This document shows positions 1-7,433 of a stretch of DNA of 41,809 bases, piece after piece (positions within the stretch are counted from its first letter, which is position 1; each line of letters starts with the position of its first letter). Source of the stretch: an uncultured Bacteroidales bacterium (GTDB lineage Bacteria; Bacteroidota; Bacteroidia; Bacteroidales; UBA932); NCBI GenBank assembly GCA_900319975.1, contig ONQP01000010.1, positions 1-41,809 of the forward strand, written 5' to 3'. Position numbers and translations under genes: made by a program. Below the pieces are notes generated by a model. The model was not told where the DNA came from, did no database searches, and worked only from the letters and a program-made list of their open reading frames with translations.

Positions 1-851
1 AGACGAAGACCGTCAACCTGAGCGCCGCCTCCAAAGAGAAGGCCTATGTCCCGATGTACAACCTGGGCCGGGTGATGGTGATCAATCCGCAGACGCTGGA
101 GCAGACCGGCGAGATCGACCTGACGCCTTATGCCCACACGGACAACAGCGCGGATCCCGCCTCCGGCATCGTGATCGGCGGCTACTACTATCTGACGCTG
201 GACCAGATCAACTCCAGCTGGATGCCGTACGACGACTACCGTCAGGTGGACGTCGTCATCATCGACACCGCCACCGACCGCGTCGTGAAGGTGATTTCCG
301 AGAAGGAGAGCGGCCTCTGCTTCCCGACCCGTCCCTTCCTGCCGGGCATGATCTTCACCAATGAGCAGAACGAGCTCTACGTGGCCTGCACCGGCTATTT
401 CGGCTACAATCCCGAGCATCTGGCGAACGGCTTCGCCGTCATCGACACCGCCAGCAACGAGTTCGTGCCCGAGAAGAGCTGGGACATCAGCGGCACGCCG
501 ATCGAGGGCTGCGAGTACAAGTCCGCCAGCATCTACAACTGCCAGTATCTCGGCGGCGGCAAGCTGGTCGCCTACGTGGGTATCATCGAACTGATGGGCG
601 ACAACCCCTACACGGCACGCAATTCCATGCCCGTACTGATCGACCTGGACAAGCGGACGGTCAAGATGATTGAAGGCATCCCGTGCTCCGACGGCCACAG
701 CGTGGCCATCGAATACCACGACGGCGTGGTGTACTTCTCATCCTTCGGCGTGGACAAGGCAGGCATCTTCACCTATGATCCTGCAACCGGAGCCGTAGCC
801 CAGCCCGTCAGCCTGACCGGCAACGTCAACTACATCCATTTCTTCGAATAG
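1..851 (+). CDS. DUF4374/YncE-like beta-propeller protein (5' truncated)
   Basis: The reading frame is already open at base 3 and runs to the TAG at 849-851, so the N-terminus lies outside the window. The visible 282 residues show repeated blade-like segments of the type 'VVIIDTATDRVVKVI', 'GFAVIDTASNEFV' and 'MPVLIDLDKRTVKMI', each pairing a value with a label, as in YncE-like and DUF4374 seven-bladed propellers. In Bacteroidota, DUF4374 proteins are exported lipoproteins often encoded beside TonB-dependent receptors for iron or haem; that partner, if present, would lie to the left of the window. The ligand cannot be read from the sequence. The gene ends at a strong hairpin terminator. The fold is fairly sure, the exact family less so. 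Confidence 0.65.
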   Translation, partial: TKTVNLSAASKEKAYVPMYNLGRVMVINPQTLEQTGEIDLTPYAHTDNSADPASGIVIGGYYYLTLDQINSSWMPYDDYRQVDVVIIDTATDRVVKVISEKESGLCFPTRPFLPGMIFTNEQNELYVACTGYFGYNPEHLANGFAVIDTASNEFVPEKSWDISGTPIEGCEYKSASIYNCQYLGGGKLVAYVGIIELMGDNPYTARNSMPVLIDLDKRTVKMIEGIPCSDGHSVAIEYHDGVVYFSSFGVDKAGIFTYDPATGAVAQPVSLTGNVNYIHFFE

Positions 852-869
852 GAGGACTTCCAAAAAACA

Positions 870-905
870 AAGGCCACGGACCCGTCTTCGAGTCCGTGGC
901 CTTTT
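870..905. terminator. bidirectional hairpin terminator
   Basis: Arms 872-881 and 892-901 (ggccacggac / gtccgtggcc) pair perfectly around a 10-base loop. A T-run follows on the plus strand and an A-run (862-871) precedes on the left, so it can end transcription both from the propeller gene and from the convergent lipoprotein gene at 922-1341. Confidence 0.85.
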
Positions 906-921
906 ATATTGCACAGATCAT

Positions 922-1341
922 TTACGATCCATAAGGGACAGCGTACAAGCAGTAGTACAGGAGCGCGGCGACACCCGCGGCGCACATAAAAGTTCCGAAA
1001 ACATTGGCCTTCCTTCCGTCCCGCCGGGACTCGTTGCTCCGGACATCGTAGCAATTTCCTTCCGCATCAAGATAAAACTCCTTGAACGAACGGTTTTTCT
1101 CTATCGTCGCCGAGTAATTATACACAGTTGCGGTCAACGGGAAATTCTCATAGACAAGAATCTGGCCGTCTGCACCATCGGAAATTTCCCGGTTGGGCGC
1201 CCCGAATTCCCTGACGATCTCGGCGTGGGAACTGCCGATCCATTGGTCCTGCAGATAGGGCTCGCTGGAGACATAACGCGGCGTAGAACAGGAAACGGCT
1301 GACAAGAGGGCCAGCAGCAGGAAGAATAAACACCTTTTCAT
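922..1341 (-). CDS. small lipoprotein, BamE/SmpA-like, copy 1
   Basis: A 139-residue protein with a type II signal peptide: a Leu-rich stretch followed by the lipobox LSAVSC (Cys18). The mature part has 'HAEIVREFGAPNREISDGADG' followed by a Tyr-rich strand. This 'short helix, G-x-P, then a strand ending in tyrosine' pattern resembles the BamE/OmlA small-lipoprotein fold, but that is inference. Residues 115-135 form a hydrophobic segment close to the C-terminus. It is paralogous to 2984-3421: the signal peptides, the GAPNREISDGADG block, the KEFYLDA block and the VRSNES block all match. The bases upstream of the two start codons are also similar, so the duplication carried the promoter. Function unknown. 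Confidence 0.75.
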   Translation of the reverse strand: MKRCLFFLLLALLSAVSCSTPRYVSSEPYLQDQWIGSSHAEIVREFGAPNREISDGADGQILVYENFPLTATVYNYSATIEKNRSFKEFYLDAEGNCYDVRSNESRRDGRKANVFGTFMCAAGVAALLYYCLYAVPYGS

Positions 1342-1483
1342 AGCTCATTAATTTTATTCAAGGCCATCCTTGCAAATTGCACACCAAAATTTCGCCACAT
1401 TATTTCAAAAATGAGAACTCATTAAGAATCAGCCGAAATGCCCTTTACAATGGAGCCGACAGCCGATTTTTTGCCCCGGAGGG

Positions 1484-1515
1484 CTTGCATTTCAGAAGAG
1501 AATGCAGTATATTCG
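1484..1515 (+). promoter_or_regulatory. candidate promoter for the fimbrillin-like gene
   Basis: CTTG at 1484-1487 and TATATTCG at 1508-1515 are separated by 20 bases. This is close to the Bacteroidota -33 TTTG / -7 TAnnTTTG layout, with one mismatch in the -7 box. The ATG follows at 1536. The rest of the 194-base spacer from 1342 shows no further convincing feature. Confidence 0.35.
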
Positions 1516-1535
1516 ATTTAAAATTTTTACTAAAT

Positions 1536-2777
1536 ATGGAAAAACACTTCTGGCCGGCAGCGTTACTGGCGCTAGCGGCCGCCCTCACGGGCTGTTCGAA
1601 GGAGCATCTTCCTTCCCCGACCCCGGAATCCGGGAAATCCTTTATCGTACACGTCGTCAACAATGGCGAAACCCGCGGCGCGGAGATCTCCGCCGTCAGC
1701 GCCTTCAACATGGTGGGCGTCCAGGGAGCATCCAACAAGTGGATGGACAACTTCCTGTTCACGAATCCCGGGGAAGGCTGGGTGGCCACCGGCAATGAAA
1801 ACCTGAAATGGCCCGAAGGCGCGGACACGCACACCTTCTATGCGACCTGCGACAACACGGACGCCGTCCCGGCCATCACCGACGGAAAGTTCGTGTACAC
1901 CGTCCCCGCCGACGTCGACGAGCAGAAAGACCTGCTGGTGGCGCTGAGCGAAGACAATGAAGCCGGTTCGCCGGTGTCCCTGCTCTTCAAGCACGCCCTC
2001 TCCTCGGTCAAGTTCAAGATCGGGTTCGACAAGGACGCCCGTGGAGGCGAAAACGACCTTCATATCCACGTGACGAAGATCACGCTGCATCATATTGCCA
2101 CCAAGGGTGTCTTCGATTTCGCGAACTATGCGACGACCCCCTGGACCGTCGATCCGGAAGATGCCGGCTATGAGGATATCGTCATCAAGTTGAAGACTCC
2201 CGTGGATTTCAAACCCGCTGCAGTGAGCGACTTCATCTCGCTGGACGGATACATTGACGGCGACGTCTATGTGATGCCGCATAAACCGACGCCTTGGGAC
2301 ACGGACGGCAATTATGGACATCCTTTGAACAACAGCTACATCAGCGTCACCTGCCAGATCGTCGAATACAGGACCAAGGACACGCCGACCTATTATGATC
2401 TGGCTTGTCTCGACGAGGACTCCGACGAGGATGACTATGCAGAAGCACTGGAGATGTACACTGACTTCTATGAGGGATTCGCGTCGACGGACAATGACGA
2501 CTGGCTCAATGACAAGGTGCTCGGGATGATTGTCCCGACGGACTCGGACTGGGTAATGAATGTCGTCCTTGAAAGTATCCTGAACCATCGGAACGCGGAG
2601 GCTGAAGCCAACGGCACCGAAGATAATCTCGGAGAGGTTTACATCCCGCTGGAAATGACCAACGGCTTCGGCTTCAACAAGACGAATCTCATCAATATCA
2701 GAATGGACAAGATGAAGTACCCCGACGGAAAAGACTTCTATGCTCCGTTCATCCCCATCATCATTCCTATTGACTAA
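1536..2777 (+). CDS. fimbrillin-like (Mfa-like) lipoprotein
   Basis: The start is placed at the ATG that directly yields a lipoprotein signal (LLALAAALTGC, Cys20), giving 413 residues. The open frame extends about 53 codons further upstream, but those codons do not encode a signal peptide. The segment 'KDLLVALSEDN...VSLLFKHALSSVKFKIGF' at roughly residues 130-165 is the typical signature of Bacteroidota fimbrillin/Mfa-like proteins: a strand, then 'F-x-H-A-L-S-x-V'. Such proteins are surface lipoproteins, some of which become pilus subunits after proteolytic maturation. No anchor, usher or other mfa/fim gene is visible here, so the gene may stand alone or be a tip or minor subunit. An Asp/Glu-rich acidic loop lies around residues 290-320. 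It is followed 6 bases later by a 49-codon ORF. Confidence 0.75.
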   Translation: MEKHFWPAALLALAAALTGCSKEHLPSPTPESGKSFIVHVVNNGETRGAEISAVSAFNMVGVQGASNKWMDNFLFTNPGEGWVATGNENLKWPEGADTHTFYATCDNTDAVPAITDGKFVYTVPADVDEQKDLLVALSEDNEAGSPVSLLFKHALSSVKFKIGFDKDARGGENDLHIHVTKITLHHIATKGVFDFANYATTPWTVDPEDAGYEDIVIKLKTPVDFKPAAVSDFISLDGYIDGDVYVMPHKPTPWDTDGNYGHPLNNSYISVTCQIVEYRTKDTPTYYDLACLDEDSDEDDYAEALEMYTDFYEGFASTDNDDWLNDKVLGMIVPTDSDWVMNVVLESILNHRNAEAEANGTEDNLGEVYIPLEMTNGFGFNKTNLINIRMDKMKYPDGKDFYAPFIPIIIPID

Positions 2778-2783
2778 CTCTTA

Positions 2784-2933
2784 ATGAAAGACCTGATCAT
2801 GAAAGCTGAATACATCAAACCTGAGACCCTGACCGTCGAGATCGAACTGGAGAACGGCGCCATCATCTGCGCGTCCGGCGACTCCCTTTTCGGGAATCCT
2901 GGCATTGCCGGCCGCGACTTCGAAGAAGACTAG
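2784..2933 (+). CDS. 49-residue 'YIKPE' small protein
   Basis: This short ORF begins 6 bases after the fimbrillin-like stop and ends just before a terminator, so it is almost certainly cotranscribed with that gene. The product is short and acidic. It contains 'EYIKPETLTVEIELENG', then 'IICASGDS' and a Gly/Asp-rich tail ending DFEED. Tiny Bacteroidota ORFs with a KPE motif, a hydrophobic strand and an (A/S)SG turn are common next to secreted-protein genes; this is recalled family knowledge, and no function is established that I know of. An in-frame ATG at 2799 (MKAEY...) is an equally good start. There is no signal peptide or membrane segment. Confidence 0.6.
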   Translation: MKDLIMKAEYIKPETLTVEIELENGAIICASGDSLFGNPGIAGRDFEED

Positions 2934-2956
2934 TCAGGACGTCTGGAATCTATACG

Positions 2957-2984
2957 AAAAAGGCCCGGAATTCCGGGCCTTTTT
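2957..2984. terminator. perfect palindromic bidirectional terminator
   Basis: Bases 2957-2970 (aaaaaggcccggaa) are the exact complement of 2971-2984. The GC-rich stem is flanked by an A-run and a T-run, so it works in both directions and separates the fimbrillin unit from the convergent lipoprotein gene, whose stop codon overlaps its right edge. Confidence 0.9.
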
Positions 2985-3421
2985 CATTCACAGTCTCCGC
3001 TATCCGCGTTATTATTTATAAACAGAAAGGGCACAAGGGCAATGAGCGTGATACCGGCAACCGTTCCCAGGACGCTGACCTTATCCTCGCGGACGGATTC
3101 GTTGGATCGGACGTTATAGCAAATCCCACGGGCATCAATGTAGAATTCCTTGAACACGCGGTTCTCTTCAGTTGTCGTCGTATAGCGCTCCATGAATTCG
3201 TGTGTGCTGCTGGTCGTCGTGGTCCGTTCATAGACGAGGACCATTCCGTCCGCACCATCCGAAATTTCCCGGTTGGGTGCGCCGAATTCCCGGATGATTT
3301 CAGCGTGCGTCCGACCAGGCCATTGTCCCTGCAGCGAGGACTCGATGGGGATATAATGCGGTATAGAACAGGAAACGGCTGACAGGAGGGTCAGCATCAG
3401 GATGAAGAAAGACCTTTTCAT
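2984..3421 (-). CDS. small lipoprotein, BamE/SmpA-like, copy 2
   Basis: Starting at the ATG at 3421 gives 145 residues with lipobox LSAVSC (Cys18). An upstream in-frame start at 3493 would add 24 polar residues and bury the signal peptide, so it was rejected. It shares 'HAEI(V/I)REFGAPNREISDGADG', 'VFKEFYID', 'RSNES' and a near-C-terminal hydrophobic segment with the 922-1341 protein. It differs by a Thr-rich insertion (TTTTSSTHEF...) after the conserved tyrosine and by an Asn/Asp-rich tail. The two copies face the same way on either side of the fimbrillin-like gene. Function unknown. Confidence 0.75.
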   Translation of the reverse strand: MKRSFFILMLTLLSAVSCSIPHYIPIESSLQGQWPGRTHAEIIREFGAPNREISDGADGMVLVYERTTTTSSTHEFMERYTTTTEENRVFKEFYIDARGICYNVRSNESVREDKVSVLGTVAGITLIALVPFLFINNNADSGDCE

Positions 3422-3470
3422 AGCGCTTTGTTTTATTTCAAAGGCCTTATCCGCAAATAGTGCGCCACGA

Positions 3471-4118
3471 TCAACGGTCAGAAGGCAGCGCACTCTTCAG
3501 TTCCTCGTCGAAGATCCGCTCGAAATGCGCGCGGAGCGCCGTTTCGTCGCGGATAATCGCGCGCAGCGCCTCCAGCTGGACGGCGTTCGGAGATTCGGGG
3601 ATCCAGAGCTTCAGATAGCCCTGGTCCCCGTATTTTTCAAGCATATGCTCCAGCGTCCGCTCCCAGTGGCCCTCGCGCGGCAGCTCCGGATAGTGCGACA
3701 GGCCGAACTGGACGGTGCGGCGGATGATCGTGACCGGGTCGATGAGCCGGTCGGCCTCCGCCACGATGCGACCATAGACGGTGCGCGGAGCGTGGTCGGA
3801 GGAGGCGCGGTGGTCTTCGGCCGCCTGCGCAACCGTCTCGATCTCTTCCTCGGAGAACCATTGGCGCAGCTCCGCCATCCCGCGGATGATGCGGCCGCTT
3901 TCCAGATGGTGCGTCTTGCGGTCCACCGCGAGCCCCAGGTCGTGGCAAGCCGCCGCAGCGTAGACGATGTTTACATCCACGGGATAATGGGCCGCCAGGT
4001 CCAGCGCGCGGGCGATGACCTGCCGCGCGTGGTCTTCCTGGTGCGCCTTGTCGAATGCCGCATAACGTGGGATGATTTCCGCTTCGACGAAGCGGACAAG
4101 GGAATCGTTCAGTTTCAT
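3471..4118 (-). CDS. HD-domain phosphohydrolase
   Basis: A 215-residue soluble protein with the ordered metal ligands of an HD domain: His30, the His59-Asp60 pair in 'AACHDLGL', His70/His71, His103 in 'EDHR' and Asp123 in 'AEADRLID'. HD proteins hydrolyse phosphate esters such as nucleotides or cyclic nucleotides; the substrate cannot be told from sequence. Its ATG follows the nudC stop with no gap (TGAATG), so the two are cotranscribed and perhaps translationally coupled. That suggests a nucleotide or nucleotide-damage substrate, which is inference from context only. Confidence 0.8.
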   Translation of the reverse strand: MKLNDSLVRFVEAEIIPRYAAFDKAHQEDHARQVIARALDLAAHYPVDVNIVYAAAACHDLGLAVDRKTHHLESGRIIRGMAELRQWFSEEEIETVAQAAEDHRASSDHAPRTVYGRIVAEADRLIDPVTIIRRTVQFGLSHYPELPREGHWERTLEHMLEKYGDQGYLKLWIPESPNAVQLEALRAIIRDETALRAHFERIFDEELKSALPSDR

Positions 4119-4895
4119 TCAGAAATCGTTTTCAATCAGGCGCCGGGCGATGGAACCCGGTCTGGGCAGGGGCGGCAGGGCGTCCCGGCGGAACCAGCGG
4201 GCGTCGGCGATCTCGGACTCCTGGATGCGGATCTCGCCGCCGGCGTACTCGGCATAGAAGGCCATCATCAGTTGGTCGGGGAACGGCCAGCCCTGGCTGC
4301 CCGCATAGCGGATGTTCTTGACTTCCAGCGCCGTCTCTTCGTGCACTTCGCGCCGCAGGGCCTGCTCCAGCGTCTCGCCGGTCTCGACGAATCCCGCCAG
4401 GCAGGCGTAGATGCCCTGCGTGTCGCGCGCGTTGCGCAGCAGCAGGAGCTCCTCGCCCCGGGTGATCAGGGTGATGATGCAGGGCTCGATGCGCGGATAG
4501 TGCAGGCGCCCGCAAGCAGGACAGACCTGCGCGTTCTCCGTGTCGTGAAGCTGGAGCGGCTGCCCGCAGAAGGGGCAATAGCGCGTGGCGGAAAGCCAGT
4601 TGCAGTAGCCCTTCATCCGGGCCGCGCGGGCGTTTTCCGCCTCGTCGTGCGTATGGAAATAGGACGGGAAGGGCTCGAAAGCACAGCCGGCAGGCGCCGG
4701 CGCGTCCGGCTGGAGCGCGACGCCGATGCAGCCGGTGAGGGTGTCTTCGCAGATGCGCTCAATGCGGGAAGCGTCGAAACGGGCGACGGCGTCCGCGCCC
4801 GCAGCCTCCCCTCCTTCGTGGACCAGGATCTCCCGGCCGCGGAACAGATAAGTCTTCTTGCCTTCCCAGGAAGTTACTCGATCGATTAATGCCAT
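4119..4895 (-). CDS. nudC: NAD+ pyrophosphatase / NAD-cap hydrolase NudC
   Basis: NudC cleaves NAD(H) to NMN and AMP and removes NAD caps from RNA. Numbering here is from the alternative TTG at 4904, three codons upstream of the chosen ATG. The zinc ribbon is complete (Cys110, Cys113, Cys128, Cys131 in CPFCG / CPACG). The Nudix box runs from Gly171 to Glu193 ('GFVETGETLEQALRREVHEE'), with Ala in place of the usual Gly shortly after the EE. The family motif SQPWPFPxS appears as SQGWPFPDQL at 203-212. The ATG at 4895 is preferred because the TTG overlaps a likely -7 promoter box. First gene of a two-gene unit with the HD hydrolase. The total of 258 residues is normal for the family. Confidence 0.93.
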   Translation of the reverse strand: MALIDRVTSWEGKKTYLFRGREILVHEGGEAAGADAVARFDASRIERICEDTLTGCIGVALQPDAPAPAGCAFEPFPSYFHTHDEAENARAARMKGYCNWLSATRYCPFCGQPLQLHDTENAQVCPACGRLHYPRIEPCIITLITRGEELLLLRNARDTQGIYACLAGFVETGETLEQALRREVHEETALEVKNIRYAGSQGWPFPDQLMMAFYAEYAGGEIRIQESEIADARWFRRDALPPLPRPGSIARRLIENDF

Positions 4896-4901
4896 TAAGT
4901 A

Positions 4902-4909
4902 CAAATTTA
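4902..4909 (-). promoter_or_regulatory. -7 box (TAAATTTG) of nudC
   Basis: On the minus strand TAAATTTG matches the Bacteroidota -7 consensus exactly and ends 6 bases before the nudC ATG. That would make the 5' leader very short or absent. Confidence 0.45.
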
Positions 4910-4975
4910 ATAAAATTATCTATATTTGCAGCCGACTCATACTTCCACTTCGCACCCGATAACACGACGGATACC

Positions 4976-5016
4976 AAAAGAAAGGCCCCCGAGACACGCT
5001 CAGGGGCCTTTCTTTT
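4976..5016. terminator. hairpin terminator of aqpZ
   Basis: Arms 4976-4989 and 5003-5016 (aaaagaaaggcccc / ggggcctttctttt) pair perfectly over 14 bp around a 13-base loop, with T-rich flanks on both strands. It lies 16 bases beyond the aqpZ stop. Confidence 0.85.
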
Positions 5017-5032
5017 ACATACCTCGGACCAG

Positions 5033-5701
5033 CTACTCCTTCGCGAGGCACTTCCAGGCGCCGGCCGCGAGGGCTGCGCCGATGAAAGGACCGACGAAGA
5101 ACACCCATACGCAGGCCAGGGAATCGCCGTCCGCAAAGAGGGCCGGGCCCAGGGAGCGTGCAGGGTTGACCGAAGTGCCGGTCAGGTTGATGCACACGAG
5201 GTGTACCAGAATGAGGGTAAGACCGATTGCCAGGCCGGCCAGGTTGCCGGCGCCCTTCTTCGCATCGGTGCTGCCGAGGACGACGAGCACGAAGATGAAG
5301 GTGGCGATCGCCTCTACGAGGATGGCTCCGCCAGCACCTCCGGCGTTGGCGACGCCATTGCTGCCCAGGGCGCCGGTCAGGTCAGGCGCGTCGACGACCC
5401 GGGTGAGAAGGAGCAGCACGGCACCGGCGATGATACCGCCGATGAGCTGCCCGCACCAGTAGCCACAGGCATCCTTCCAGCCCATCCTGCCGGACAGGGC
5501 CACGGCGAGGGTGATGGCAGGGTTGATGTGGCAACCGGAGATGGCTCCGATCGTGTAAGCCATCGCGATGACGGTAAGACCGAAGGCGACGGCGGTCCCG
5601 ACGACACCGGCCGGGGTGTTGCAACCCAGGAACATGGCGGTGCCGCAACCGAGAAGCGTCAGCACGAAGGTGCCGATACATTCAGCAATGTACTTTTTCA
5701 T
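5033..5701 (-). CDS. aqpZ: aquaporin Z, water channel
   Basis: A 222-residue inner-membrane major intrinsic protein with six predicted membrane segments and both half-helix motifs: 'SGCHINPAITLA' near residue 60 and 'TSVNPARSLGPA' near 180. The Arg after the second NPA, together with the His in 'LVHLVC', fits the narrow water-selective filter of AqpZ; glycerol channels have Gly and Asp at equivalent positions. It would pass water across the cytoplasmic membrane during osmotic shifts. Monocistronic, with its own terminator, and divergent from the DUF853 gene across a 99-base AT-rich spacer (5702-5800). Confidence 0.93.
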   Translation of the reverse strand: MKKYIAECIGTFVLTLLGCGTAMFLGCNTPAGVVGTAVAFGLTVIAMAYTIGAISGCHINPAITLAVALSGRMGWKDACGYWCGQLIGGIIAGAVLLLLTRVVDAPDLTGALGSNGVANAGGAGGAILVEAIATFIFVLVVLGSTDAKKGAGNLAGLAIGLTLILVHLVCINLTGTSVNPARSLGPALFADGDSLACVWVFFVGPFIGAALAAGAWKCLAKE

Positions 5702-5800
5702 CTGATAGAGGATTTTGTGGTTAGTTAACGCGGCTAATTTAGAAATTTTCCCCGATTATTGTTAACTTTACCGAACCGAAAAACTAAAAACCAGACTGAT

Positions 5801-7402
5801 ATGTACGACGCTACCCACGGACTTTATGTCGCTCACGGGCCCAACGGGCCCATCTCCATCGTAGGTAAGATGGCCAACCGGCACGGCCTCATCGCAGGCG
5901 CCACCGGCACCGGCAAGACGGTCACCCTGCAGGTGATCGCCGAGAGTTTCAGCCAGGCAGGCGTCCCCTGCTTCATGGCCGACATGAAGGGCGACCTGTC
6001 CGGCATCAGCCAGGCCGGGCGCCTGAGCGGCTTCATCGAGAAGCGCCTGCCGGAGTTCGGCCTCGACACGCCCACGTTCGCGGGTTGCCCCACACGTTTC
6101 TACGACGTTTTCGGCGAGCAGGGCCATCCCATGCGCACCACCATCTCCAATATGGGTCCGCAGCTGCTCAGCCGCCTGCTGGGCCTCAATGAGGTGCAGT
6201 CCGGCGTGATGGACATCGTCTTCCGCGTGGCCGACGACCGCGGCCTGCTGCTCATCGACATGAAGGACCTGCGCGCGATGCTCTCCTATGTGGCGGAGCA
6301 CGCCGAAGAATATACCCGCCAGTACGGCAACGTCTCCCCCGCCAGCATCGGCGCCATCCAGCGCGCGCTGCTCTCCCTGGAAAACCAGGGCGCCGAGAAG
6401 TTCTTCGCGGAGCCTGCCTTCGACATCCAGGACCTCTTCGCCGTCGAGGACGGCAAGGGCGTGATGAGCGTGCTGGCCGCCGACAAGCTGATGCTCAATC
6501 CGAAGCTCTATTCGACCTTCCTGCTGTGGCTGCTCTCCGAGATCTACGCCACGATGCCGGAGGTCGGCGATCCGGAGTTGCCGAAGCTCGTGTTCTTCTT
6601 CGACGAGGCCCACACCCTCTTCACGGACACGGCTCCCGCCCTGATCAGCAAGATCGAGCAGGTGGTCCGCCTGATCCGAAGCAAGGGCATCGGCGTCTAC
6701 TTCATCACGCAGAGCCCCACCGACATCCCTGAGAGCGTCCTCGGCCAGCTGGGCAACCGCGTCCAGCACGCCCTGCGCGCCTTCACGCCCAAGGACCAGA
6801 AGGCCGTCAAGGCCGCCGCTGAGACCTTCCGCGCCAATCCCGCCTTCAAGACCGACGAGGCCATCATGGCCCTCGAGACCGGCGAGGCGCTGGTCAGCTT
6901 CCTCGACGCCAAGGGCGCACCGGGCGTCGTCGAGCGCGCCAAGATTCTCTTCCCGCTCAGCCAGATCGGCGCCATCACGCCCGGCCAGCGCTTGGACATC
7001 AACAGCGCTTCGCCCGTAGGCGGCAAGTACGACCAGGTCATCGACCGCGAGTCCGCGTTCGAGGTCCTGCTCGCCGACGCGCAGAAGGCCGCCGAGGAGC
7101 AGGCGAAGCAGCAGGAGGAGATCGCGAAGCAGAAGGAAGAAGCGGCGAAGGAAGTCGCCGAAAAGAAAGCCGCTTCCAAGTCCTCCAAGACCAAGAAGAC
7201 CATCCTCGGCACCGTCGCGGCCGCTGCCGCCACGGCCGCCATCTCGAGCGTCTCGCGCAGCGCCGGCACGGCCGTCGCCAACGCCGTCACCGGCAAGAAG
7301 TCCAAGACCAAGAAATCCACTGCCGAAAAGGCCATCAACAGCGCCACTTCCAGCGCCCTCCGTTCCCTCACCCGCAGCATCCTCGGCAGCCTGATCAAAT
7401 AA
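5801..7402 (+). CDS. DUF853 HerA-like P-loop ATPase (YjgR type)
   Basis: The start at ATG 5801 gives 533 residues; an in-frame upstream start adds 14 non-conserved residues. Walker A is 'GATGTGKT' near residue 38 and Walker B is 'LVFFFDEAHTL' near 265, followed by 'YFITQSPTDIPESVLGQLGNR', a helicase-like sensor region. This is the DUF853 family, typified by E. coli YjgR: HerA/FtsK-type ATPases of unsettled function that probably act on DNA or protein substrates. After residue 430 comes a Lys/Glu/Ala coiled coil and an Ala/Ser/Lys-rich tail ending in 'RSLTRSILGSLI', a C-terminal amphipathic motif also recalled from YjgR. It is followed 31 bases later by the M23 gene. Confidence 0.9.
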   Translation: MYDATHGLYVAHGPNGPISIVGKMANRHGLIAGATGTGKTVTLQVIAESFSQAGVPCFMADMKGDLSGISQAGRLSGFIEKRLPEFGLDTPTFAGCPTRFYDVFGEQGHPMRTTISNMGPQLLSRLLGLNEVQSGVMDIVFRVADDRGLLLIDMKDLRAMLSYVAEHAEEYTRQYGNVSPASIGAIQRALLSLENQGAEKFFAEPAFDIQDLFAVEDGKGVMSVLAADKLMLNPKLYSTFLLWLLSEIYATMPEVGDPELPKLVFFFDEAHTLFTDTAPALISKIEQVVRLIRSKGIGVYFITQSPTDIPESVLGQLGNRVQHALRAFTPKDQKAVKAAAETFRANPAFKTDEAIMALETGEALVSFLDAKGAPGVVERAKILFPLSQIGAITPGQRLDINSASPVGGKYDQVIDRESAFEVLLADAQKAAEEQAKQQEEIAKQKEEAAKEVAEKKAASKSSKTKKTILGTVAAAAATAAISSVSRSAGTAVANAVTGKKSKTKKSTAEKAINSATSSALRSLTRSILGSLIK

Positions 7403-7433
7403 ACCATCGTTCGCTAATCCCTTCCCATCCTGA

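Noticed and set aside
4921..5016. Possible small RNA on the plus strand from TATATTTG (4921) to the terminator at 4976-5016
   Set aside because: The -7 box is perfect, but no -33 element or conserved structure is visible. The terminator is explained by aqpZ and the motif is expected by chance in this AT-rich spacer.
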